This document shows positions 38,884 to 46,321 of a DNA stretch of 64,000 nt, piece by piece. This DNA is from Hasllibacter halocynthiae. Lineage in GTDB: Bacteria; Pseudomonadota; Alphaproteobacteria; Rhodobacterales; Rhodobacteraceae. Within the stretch, counting starts at the first letter, position 1. The number at the start of each line of letters is the position of its first letter. The stretch spans positions 496,001 to 560,000 of the forward strand of contig NZ_PVTT01000002.1 in NCBI RefSeq assembly GCF_003003095.1. Reading direction: 5' to 3'. Under the pieces are notes generated by a model. That model worked only from the letters and a program-made list of their open reading frames with translations, did not search any database and was not told the origin of the DNA. The translations under genes and the position numbers were made by a program.

Positions 38884-39870
38884 ATGCCGCTTCTGGAAAT
38901 CGACGACCTCGCCGTGACCTTCGCCACGCCTGGCGGCGACGTGCGCGCGGTCGACGGCGTGTCGCTCTCGGTGGACGAGGGCGGCGCCACGGCCGTGGTG
39001 GGCGAGTCGGGGTCGGGCAAGTCGCAGACCGCCTTCTCCGTCCTGGGCCTGCTGGCGAAGAACGGCCGGGCGACGGGCGCGGTGCGCTGGGACGGCGAGG
39101 ACATCCTGAACGCCCCCGACCGGCGCCTGCGCACCCTGCGCGGCGAGGAGATCGGGATCATCTTCCAGGACCCGATGACCTCGCTCAACCCGTTCATGCG
39201 GGTGGGCTCGCAGCTCGCCGAGGCCCTGACGGAGCACCGCGGCGTCAGCCGCCGCGAGGCCGAGCGGGAGGCCGGACGGATGCTCGACGCGGTCCGCATA
39301 CCCGACGCGAAGGCGCGCCTGCGCCAGTACCCGCACGAGTTCTCGGGCGGGATGCGCCAGCGCGTGATGATCGCGATGGCCCTCTTGAACCGGCCGCGCC
39401 TCCTCATCGCGGACGAGCCGACGACCGCGCTCGACGTGACCGTCCAGGCCCAGATCATGGAGCTGCTCGCCGATCTGCGGCGCGAGTTCGGGATGGCGCT
39501 CCTCCTCATCACGCACGACCTCGGGATCGTGGCGGGCGCCTGCGAGGAGACGGTCGTGATGTATGGCGGGCGGGTGATGGAGAAGGGGCCGACGGCCGAC
39601 CTCTTCGCCGCCCCGACGCATCCCTACACGGTGGGCCTTCTCGCGGCGGTGCCGCGCATCGACGGCGACGGCGATCTCGCCGCGATCCCGGGCGATCCGC
39701 CCGACATGTCGCGCCCCTTGCCGGGCTGTCCCTTCACGCCGCGCTGCCCCCTCGCTCATGCGCCCTGCCCCACCGTGCGCCCGCCTATGGACGGCCGGCG
39801 CGCCTGCCATGCGCCGGTGCCGGACGTCCGCGCCCTCGCGGCGCGCCTCGCCCCGGAGGCCGCGGAATGA
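38884..39870 (+). CDS. oppD: Oligopeptide ABC transporter ATPase OppD
   Basis: 328 aa from ATG 38884. Walker [10 protein letters not shown], signature FSGGMRQR and Walker B LLIADEPTTALD; the C-terminal oligopeptide-ATPase region carries four cysteines (CPFTPRCPLAHAPC and a later RRACHAPVP) that in relatives bind an Fe-S cluster. It drives transport with OppF, whose ATG overlaps its TGA. Confidence 0.9.
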   Translation: MPLLEIDDLAVTFATPGGDVRAVDGVSLSVDEGGATAVVGESGSGKSQTAFSVLGLLAKNGRATGAVRWDGEDILNAPDRRLRTLRGEEIGIIFQDPMTSLNPFMRVGSQLAEALTEHRGVSRREAEREAGRMLDAVRIPDAKARLRQYPHEFSGGMRQRVMIAMALLNRPRLLIADEPTTALDVTVQAQIMELLADLRREFGMALLLITHDLGIVAGACEETVVMYGGRVMEKGPTADLFAAPTHPYTVGLLAAVPRIDGDGDLAAIPGDPPDMSRPLPGCPFTPRCPLAHAPCPTVRPPMDGRRACHAPVPDVRALAARLAPEAAE

Positions 39871-40859
39871 CCCTGCTGCGCCTCGAGGACCTGTCGGTCA
39901 CCTTCCCCGTCGCCCGGCGCGGCGCCTGGCCATGGGAGGCGCCGGACCTCTTGCGCGCGGTCACGGACGTCTCGCTGGAGGTCGCCGCGGGCGAGACGCT
40001 GGGCCTCGTGGGCGAGTCGGGGTCGGGCAAGTCCACCCTCGCCCGCGCCGTGATCGGCACGATCCCCGCCTCGTCGGGCCGCGTCCTCTGGGAGGGGCAG
40101 GATCTCGCCGCGCTTTCGGCCGGCCGGCGGCGGCGCCACCGCGCAGAGGTCCAGATGGTGTTCCAGGATCCGCTCGCCGCGCTGAACCCCCGCATGACGG
40201 TGGGCCGCGCCATCGCCGAGCCCCTGCAGACCCACGAGCCGGACGCGAGCCGGGACGAGCGCCGCCGACGCGTCGGCGAGGTGATGGAGAAGGTCGGCCT
40301 GTCCCCGAAGCTGATGGACCGCTACCCGCACGAGTTCTCGGGCGGCCAGTGCCAGCGCGTCGGCATCGCGCGGGCGCTCGTCCTGAACCCGCGCCTCATC
40401 GTCGCGGACGAGCCGGTCTCGGCGCTCGACGTTTCGGTGCAGGCGCAGGTCGTGAACCTGATGAAGCGCCTGGTGAAGGACATGGGGATCAGCCTGATCT
40501 TCATCGCGCACGACCTTTCGGTGGTGCGCAACGTCTCGGACCGGATCGCCGTCATGTACCTCGGTCGCCTGATGGAGGTGGGGCCCGCCCGGCCGCTGAT
40601 CGCGGCGCCGGCCCATCCCTACACCCGCGCGCTGGTCGAGGCCGTGCCCGTTCCCGACCCCGCGCGCGGCGCCGTGCGCGCCGCCGGCCTGGTCGAGGGC
40701 GACATCCCCTCGCCCCTCAGCCCCCCGTCGGGCTGCGTGTTCCGCACCCGCTGCCCGCGCGCCCGGCCCGACTGCGCCGACGCGCCGCCGGCCCTGCGCC
40801 CCGTGCGGGAGACCGAGGCCGCCTGCATCCATCCCATCGCCGAGGCCGCGCACGCCTGA
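39867..40859 (+). CDS. oppF: Oligopeptide ABC transporter ATPase OppF
   Basis: 330 aa from ATG 39867 (ATGA overlap). Walker [10 protein letters not shown], signature FSGGQCQR (Cys in place of the usual Arg), Walker B LIVADEPVSALD. Its C-terminus has the cysteine-rich FRTRCPRARPDC segment of the group. It completes the five-gene importer; the xsc gene starts 99 bases later. Confidence 0.9.
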   Translation: MTLLRLEDLSVTFPVARRGAWPWEAPDLLRAVTDVSLEVAAGETLGLVGESGSGKSTLARAVIGTIPASSGRVLWEGQDLAALSAGRRRRHRAEVQMVFQDPLAALNPRMTVGRAIAEPLQTHEPDASRDERRRRVGEVMEKVGLSPKLMDRYPHEFSGGQCQRVGIARALVLNPRLIVADEPVSALDVSVQAQVVNLMKRLVKDMGISLIFIAHDLSVVRNVSDRIAVMYLGRLMEVGPARPLIAAPAHPYTRALVEAVPVPDPARGAVRAAGLVEGDIPSPLSPPSGCVFRTRCPRARPDCADAPPALRPVRETEAACIHPIAEAAHA

Positions 40860-40958
40860 GGGCCGCGGCCCCGGCCGGGACGGGGCGAAATACCCCCTCG
40901 CCAAGCGCGCCCGCCTGGCCCATCACGACCGGCGGGCCCAAGGGGAGGGGACGAGACC

Positions 40959-42734
40959 ATGCGCATGACGACCGAGGAAGCCTTCATCAAGGTCCTGCAG
41001 CGGCACGGGATCCGTCATGCCTTCGGGATCATCGGCAGCGCCATGATGCCGATCTCGGACCTGTTTCCGCAGGCGGGGATCACCTTCTGGGACGCCGCGC
41101 ACGAAGGCTCGGCCGGCTTCATGGCCGACGGCTACACCCGGGCCACGGGCGAGACGTCGATGATGATCGCGCAGAACGGGCCGGGCATCACCAACTTCGT
41201 CACGGCCGTGAAGACCGCCTATTGGAACCACACGCCGCTCCTGCTCGTCACGCCGCAGGCCGCGAACGCCACCATCGGCCAGGGCGGCTTCCAAGAGGTC
41301 GAGCAGATGAAGCTGTTCGAGGACATGGTCGCCTACCAGGAGGAGGTGCGCGACCCTGCCCGCATCGCCGAGGTGCTCACCCGCGTCATCGCGAAGGCGA
41401 GGCGCCTCTGCGGCCCGGCCCAGATCAACGTGCCCCGCGACTTCTGGACCCGCGAGATCGACGTCGAGATCCCCGAGCCGGTCGTGTTCGAGCGCGCGCC
41501 CGGCGGCGAGCGGTCCGTTGCCGCCGCCGCCGCGCTGCTGTCGGAGGCGCGGTTCCCCGTCATCCTGAACGGCGCGGGCGCGGTGCTGTCCAAGGGCGGG
41601 ATCGACGCCTCGTCCGATCTGGCCGAACGTCTCGATGCGCCGGTCTGCGTGGGCTACCAGCACAACGACGCCTTCCCCGGCGCGCACCCGCTCTTCGCCG
41701 GCCCCTTGGGCTACAACGGCTCGAAGGCCGCTATGGAGCTGATCGCGAAGGCGGACGTGATCCTCGCCCTCGGCACGCGCCTCAACCCGTTCAGCACGCT
41801 TCCGGGCTACGGCATCGACTACTGGCCGCCGGGCGCGAAGGTGATCCAGGTCGACATCAACCCCGACCGCGTCGGTCTGACCAAGAAGGTCGCCGTCCCC
41901 ATCGTCGGCGACGCGGCGAAGGTGGCGCGCGGCATCCTCGCGGACCTGTCGGAGACGGCGGGCGACGAGGGGCGCCAGGCGCGCCGGACCCTGATCGCCG
42001 AGACGAAATCCCGCTGGGCGCAGGAGCTGTCGTCGATGGACCACGAGGAGGACGACCCCGGCACCACCTGGAACGAGCGCGCGAGGCAGGACAGGCCCGA
42101 CTGGATGAGCCCGCGCATGGCGTGGCGCGCGATCCAGGCCGCCCTGCCGCGCGAGGCGATCATCTCGTCGGACATCGGCAACAACTGCGCCATCGGCAAC
42201 GCCTACCCGGACTTCGACGAGGGGCGCCGCTATCTCGCGCCCGGGTTGTTCGGGCCCTGCGGCTACGGCCTGCCGGCCATCGTGGGCGCGAAGATCGGTC
42301 GGCCGGACCTGCCCGTCGTGGGCTTCGCGGGCGACGGCGCCTTCGGCATCGCGGTGAACGAGCTGACGGCGATCGGCCGCGGCGAATGGCCCGCGATCAC
42401 GCAGATCGTGTTCCGCAACTACCAGTGGGGGGCGGAGAAGCGGAACTCGACGCTCTGGTTCGACGACAACTTCGTCGGCACCGAGCTCGATACCCAGGTC
42501 TCCTATGCCGGCATCGCGCGGGCCTGCGGCCTGAAGGGCGTGGTCGCGCGCACCATGGAGGAGCTGACGGAAGCCCTCCGCAATGCCGTGCGCGCGCAGA
42601 TGCGGGACGGCACCACCACCTTGATCGAGGCCATGATCAACCAGGAGCTGGGCGAGCCCTTCCGCCGCGACGCGATGAAGAAGCCCGTTCGCGTCGCGGG
42701 CGTCTCGAGGGACGACATGATCGCCGCCGGGTGA
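40959..42734 (+). CDS. xsc: Sulfoacetaldehyde acetyltransferase
   Basis: 591 aa from ATG 40959, with GGGGAGGGG about 10 bases upstream. It is a thiamine-diphosphate enzyme: the catalytic Glu region DAAHEGSAGFMADGYTRATG, IAQNGPGITNFVTAVKTAYWNHTPLLLVTPQ, and the ThDP/Mg motif GFAGDGAFGIAVNELTAIG (about residues 457-475) with NYQWGAEKRNST, characteristic of Xsc rather than acetolactate synthase. It converts sulfoacetaldehyde and phosphate to acetyl phosphate and sulfite, the final step of taurine, isethionate and sulfoacetate breakdown. The next gene overlaps by four bases and uses acetyl phosphate. Confidence 0.95.
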   Translation: MRMTTEEAFIKVLQRHGIRHAFGIIGSAMMPISDLFPQAGITFWDAAHEGSAGFMADGYTRATGETSMMIAQNGPGITNFVTAVKTAYWNHTPLLLVTPQAANATIGQGGFQEVEQMKLFEDMVAYQEEVRDPARIAEVLTRVIAKARRLCGPAQINVPRDFWTREIDVEIPEPVVFERAPGGERSVAAAAALLSEARFPVILNGAGAVLSKGGIDASSDLAERLDAPVCVGYQHNDAFPGAHPLFAGPLGYNGSKAAMELIAKADVILALGTRLNPFSTLPGYGIDYWPPGAKVIQVDINPDRVGLTKKVAVPIVGDAAKVARGILADLSETAGDEGRQARRTLIAETKSRWAQELSSMDHEEDDPGTTWNERARQDRPDWMSPRMAWRAIQAALPREAIISSDIGNNCAIGNAYPDFDEGRRYLAPGLFGPCGYGLPAIVGAKIGRPDLPVVGFAGDGAFGIAVNELTAIGRGEWPAITQIVFRNYQWGAEKRNSTLWFDDNFVGTELDTQVSYAGIARACGLKGVVARTMEELTEALRNAVRAQMRDGTTTLIEAMINQELGEPFRRDAMKKPVRVAGVSRDDMIAAG

Positions 42735-43705
42735 CGGTCCTCTGCCTGAACGCCGGCAGCACCTCGCTCAAGCTGTCGGCCTTCCGGGACGGCGTGCGCG
42801 TCGCCTCGAACCAGCGGGACCGCCTCGCCGAAGGCGGTCACGCCGCCGCCCTCTTCGAGATGCTCGCAGACCTTCCCCGGCCCAGGGCGGCTGTCCACCG
42901 GATCGTCCACGGCGGCGACCGGGCCGAGCCCGCCCTTCTGGACGACGCGACCCTGACCGCCCTCGACGCCCTCGCCCCCCTCGCGCCGCTGCACAACCCG
43001 CCAGCCCTCGCGGCGGTCCGCGCCCTGACCCGGATCGACCCGGACCTGCCCCAGATCGCCGTCTTCGACACGGCCTTCCACGCGACCATGCCGGAGGTCG
43101 AGCGCGCGCTGCCCCTCCCCGAGGAGGAGCGCGCGCGCGGCCTGCGTCGCTACGGCTTCCACGGCATCTCCTATTCGGGGGTGGCCGCCGCGCTCGATCC
43201 CCTGCCGGGGCGCCTCCTTGCCCTGCATCTGGGCGGCGGCTGCTCGGCCTGCGCGATCGTGGGCGGGCGATCGGTCGCGACGACGATGGGCTACTCGCCC
43301 GCCTCGGGCCTGCCGATGGGGACCCGCGCGGGCGACCTCGACCCGATGGCCGTCCTCGACCTCGCGCGGCGGCATGGGGCGGACGGTGCCGCCGAGATCC
43401 TCAACCGCCGCTCGGGCCTCCTGGCCCTTGGGGGCAGCGCGGACATGCGGACCCTCCGCGCAGAAGGGCGGGGCGCGGCCGTCGAGTACCTCGTCCACTG
43501 GACCCTCCGGCAGTGCGGCGCGCTGATCGCCGCGATGCGGGGCCTCGACGCCGTCGCCTTCACCGGCGGCATCGGCGAGAACGACGCCTCCTTCCGCGAG
43601 GCGGTGATGGAGGGCCTCGCCTGGACCGGTTGCCGCGCGGCCCACGTGGTGCCCGCGGACGAGGAGGCGACGATGCTTCGCCTAGCGCGTCCGCTGCTCG
43701 CCTAG
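42731..43705 (+). CDS. ackA: Acetate kinase, short form
   Basis: 324 aa from GTG 42731, overlapping xsc. Family residues are kept: Asn7 (LNAGSTSLK), Arg57 (HRIVHGG), Asp113 (VFDTAFHATMPE), His166 (LHLGGG), Arg199 (MGTRAGDLDP), GGIGEND and a late DEE. It is about 75 residues shorter than typical AckA (about 400), lacking material after the N-terminal strand and before the C-terminus. It would turn Xsc-made acetyl phosphate into acetate with ATP gain. Most known xsc operons carry pta here instead. The 3' end overlaps the convergent BKACE gene by 24 bases. Confidence 0.88.
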   Translation: MTVLCLNAGSTSLKLSAFRDGVRVASNQRDRLAEGGHAAALFEMLADLPRPRAAVHRIVHGGDRAEPALLDDATLTALDALAPLAPLHNPPALAAVRALTRIDPDLPQIAVFDTAFHATMPEVERALPLPEEERARGLRRYGFHGISYSGVAAALDPLPGRLLALHLGGGCSACAIVGGRSVATTMGYSPASGLPMGTRAGDLDPMAVLDLARRHGADGAAEILNRRSGLLALGGSADMRTLRAEGRGAAVEYLVHWTLRQCGALIAAMRGLDAVAFTGGIGENDASFREAVMEGLAWTGCRAAHVVPADEEATMLRLARPLLA

Positions 43706-44518
43706 GCCCAGGATCGCGCGGGCCTCCGCCGGGGTGGCGACGGGCCGGCCGTGACGCCCGGCCACCGCCGCCGCCCGCCGGACGAGGGCGCCGTTCGACG
43801 GGGCCAGCGTCTCGCGGTCGAGGCGCACGTTGTCCTCCAGCCCGGTACGCGCGTGCCCGCCCGCGCCGATGGCCCATTCGTTCACCTCCAGCTGGTGCCG
43901 CCCGATCCCGGCGGCGCACCAGGGCGCCTCGCCGAGGAGGTGACGCTTGGCCGCGAGCATCGCCTCGAAGGCGTGCGGGTCCGCGGGCAGGGCGTTCCGC
44001 ACCCCCAGGACGAACTGGCAATAGGGAACGCGCGGCAGCCTGCCGTCGCGGTGCATCGCCGCCGCCTGCCAGAGATGGCTCAGGTCGAAGCACTCGACCT
44101 CCGGCAAGACGCCGTGGGCGGCCATCTCGGCCGCCAGCCAGTCCACCAGGTCGGGCGGGTTCTCGTAGACCCGCGCCGGGAAGTTGTTCGACCCGACGCT
44201 CAGCGAGCACATGTCCGGCCGCAGCCCGATCATCCCGCCCCGCTCGCGCCCCGCCCCCGAGCGCCCCCCGGTCGAGAGCTGGACGATCATCCCTGGGCAG
44301 TGCCGCTCGATCCCCTCCTTCAGCGCGGCGAATCGCGCCGGGTCGCTCGTCGGCGTCCCGTCGTCGTTCCGGACGTGGCAATGCGCGATGCTGGCGCCCA
44401 CCTCGAACGCCTCGTGGGTCGATTCGATCTGCTCGGCCACGGTGATCGGCACCGCCGGGTTGTCGCGCTTGCGCGGCAAGGATCCCGTGATCGCCACGCA
44501 GATGATGACCGGTCCCAT
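43682..44518 (-). CDS. BKACE family enzyme (3-keto-5-aminohexanoate cleavage type, DUF849)
   Basis: ATG 44518 with GGGGAGGG upstream gives 278 aa; a longer frame to 44563 is unlikely. Zinc-binding His46 and His48 lie in IAHCHVRNDDGTPTSD; GMIVQLSTGGRSG, PDMCSLSVGSNNFP and the late GIGRHQLEVNEWAIGAGGHARTGLEDN are family signatures. BKACE enzymes cleave beta-keto acids with acetyl-CoA; substrates include 3-keto-5-aminohexanoate and dehydrocarnitine. Which one applies cannot be seen. It diverges from argS. Confidence 0.88.
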   Translation of the reverse strand: MGPVIICVAITGSLPRKRDNPAVPITVAEQIESTHEAFEVGASIAHCHVRNDDGTPTSDPARFAALKEGIERHCPGMIVQLSTGGRSGAGRERGGMIGLRPDMCSLSVGSNNFPARVYENPPDLVDWLAAEMAAHGVLPEVECFDLSHLWQAAAMHRDGRLPRVPYCQFVLGVRNALPADPHAFEAMLAAKRHLLGEAPWCAAGIGRHQLEVNEWAIGAGGHARTGLEDNVRLDRETLAPSNGALVRRAAAVAGRHGRPVATPAEARAILGLGEQRTR

Positions 44519-44574
44519 GTTGCGCCCTCCCCCGCCCCGCCCTAGGGCATCCCGGTTTCGCACCGGAGGGCCCC

Positions 44575-46257
44575 ATGACGCTGCAAACGGCCATCGAGAG
44601 CAAGGTCCGTTCCGCCTTTGAGGCCGCGGGCTTCGATCCGGCGCTCGGCACCGTGCGCCCCTCCGACCGGCCCGACCTCGCGGACTTCCAATGCAACGGC
44701 TGCCTCGCCGCCGCGAAGCGCTACAGGATGGCGCCCCAGGCGGCGTACGAGAAGGTCGCCGCGCATCTCGAAGGCGGGTTCGAGACGGCGTTCGCGCCGC
44801 CGGGCTTCCTGAACGTCCGCGTCACCGAGGAGGGGCTTCTCGGCCGCGCCGCGTCCCTCGCGGGCGATCCCCGGTTCGGCGCCGGCACCCCGGCGGAGGG
44901 CCGGCGCCTCCTCCTCGACTATGGCGGCCCCAACGTCGCGAAGGAGATGCACGTCGGGCACCTGCGCTCCTCGCTCATCGGCGAGGGGCTGCGCCGCCTT
45001 CTCGCCTTCGCGGGCGCCATGGTCGAGGGGGACGTCCACCTCGGGGACTGGGGCCTGCAGATGGGCCAGGTCATCGCCTGGATCGAGGAGGACGTCCCCG
45101 AGGCCCTGGACGGCGCACCGTTCGACATGGACGACCTGCGCCGGTGGTATCCCGCCGCCTCCGCCCGCTCGAAGGAGGACGAGGAGTTCCTCGCCCGCGC
45201 GAGGCGGGTGACGGCCGCCCTCCAAGCGGGCGAGCCGCGCTACCGTGCCATCTGGGATCGGATGATGGAGGTCTCGAAGGCCGGGCTGCGGCGCGACTTC
45301 GACCGCCTCGGCGTGGGGTTCGAGTACTGGTACGGCGAGTCGCGCTACCAGGGCATGCTGGACGGGATGGTCGACGACCTCCTCGCCCGCGGGGTGGCCG
45401 AGGAGGACGACGGCGCCGTCATCATCCGCTTCGAGGAGAAGCTGCCGCCCCTCATCCTGCGCAACTCGCGCGGGGGCTACGGCTACGGGGCGACGGACTT
45501 GGCCACGATCAAGGACCGCGTGGACGAGGGCATGGCGGGCGGGGCGCCGGACGCGATGCTCTACGTCGTCGACGCGCGCCAGAAGCTGCACTTCCGGCAG
45601 GTCTTCGCCGCCGCCGGGCGCGCGGGCTACGTCTCGCGCGACCGGCTCGAGCACATCGCCTTCGGCACGGTGAACGGCCCCGACGGCAAGCCCTTCAAGA
45701 CCCGCGCCGGCGGGGTGATGCGCCTGAAGGACCTCGCCGACATGATGCTGGAGGCCGCGACCGAGCGGCTGAAGGAACGCGGCGAGGTCGACACGGACAC
45801 CGCCGAGCAGGTCGCCATGGCCGCGGTGAAGTTCGGCGAGCTCTCCCACGACCGCGAGCAGAACTACGTCTTCGACGTCGATGCCTTCACCCGCTTCGAG
45901 GGGCGCACCGGCCCCTATCTGCAGTACACCGCCGTCCGTCTGGAATCGCTGCGCGCCAAAGCCGCCGAGGTCGGGATCGAGCCGGGCGCGCCGACCCTCG
46001 GGACCGGCACGCGCGAGCTGATCCTCGCCCTCGACGCCTTCCCGGCCCAGCTCGACCGGGCGGTGGCGCAGCGCAAGCCCTCGGTCCTGGCGATGCACGC
46101 CTACGACGTCGCGAACCGGATCAACGCCTGCTACGCCGCGAACCGGATCCTCGGTGCGGAGGACGGGGCGGGGCACCTCGCCCTTCTCCTCCTCGCGCGG
46201 CGGCAGCTCGTGCTGATCCTGGGCATCCTAGGCATCGAGGTTCCCGCCGAGATGTGA
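44575..46257 (+). CDS. argS: Arginyl-tRNA synthetase
   Basis: 560 aa from ATG 44575, with GGAGGG upstream. The class I HIGH motif is HVGHLRSS (about residues 125-132), followed by DVHLGDWGLQMGQVI; the region of the second motif reads GKPFKTRAGGVMRL. The C-terminal anticodon domain (YDVANRINACYAANRIL) ends the protein. It charges tRNA-Arg. The flanking genes (BKACE, mutS) differ from the argS-SPOR-nagZ-scpA setting I associate with the standard alphaproteobacterial gene, and the N-terminus differs too, so this may be an acquired or second ArgRS. Confidence 0.93.
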   Translation: MTLQTAIESKVRSAFEAAGFDPALGTVRPSDRPDLADFQCNGCLAAAKRYRMAPQAAYEKVAAHLEGGFETAFAPPGFLNVRVTEEGLLGRAASLAGDPRFGAGTPAEGRRLLLDYGGPNVAKEMHVGHLRSSLIGEGLRRLLAFAGAMVEGDVHLGDWGLQMGQVIAWIEEDVPEALDGAPFDMDDLRRWYPAASARSKEDEEFLARARRVTAALQAGEPRYRAIWDRMMEVSKAGLRRDFDRLGVGFEYWYGESRYQGMLDGMVDDLLARGVAEEDDGAVIIRFEEKLPPLILRNSRGGYGYGATDLATIKDRVDEGMAGGAPDAMLYVVDARQKLHFRQVFAAAGRAGYVSRDRLEHIAFGTVNGPDGKPFKTRAGGVMRLKDLADMMLEAATERLKERGEVDTDTAEQVAMAAVKFGELSHDREQNYVFDVDAFTRFEGRTGPYLQYTAVRLESLRAKAAEVGIEPGAPTLGTGTRELILALDAFPAQLDRAVAQRKPSVLAMHAYDVANRINACYAANRILGAEDGAGHLALLLLARRQLVLILGILGIEVPAEM

Positions 46258-46321
46258 CGGCCGCCCTCCGCCTTCACCCTTTCTAGCGCGCACCCTACAC
46301 CCGTCGGAGAGGGGGGATCAC

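Noticed and set aside
35299-40859. Opp-like operon as a taurine or sulfonate importer feeding xsc
   Set aside because: Binding protein and ATPases clearly match oligopeptide systems; xsc has a separate 99-base leader and its own ribosome site.
39758-43705. 1,315-codon open frame over oppF, xsc and ackA
   Set aside because: Only its last 324 codons are real (ackA from GTG 42731); the rest is out of frame with recognisable oppF and xsc products.
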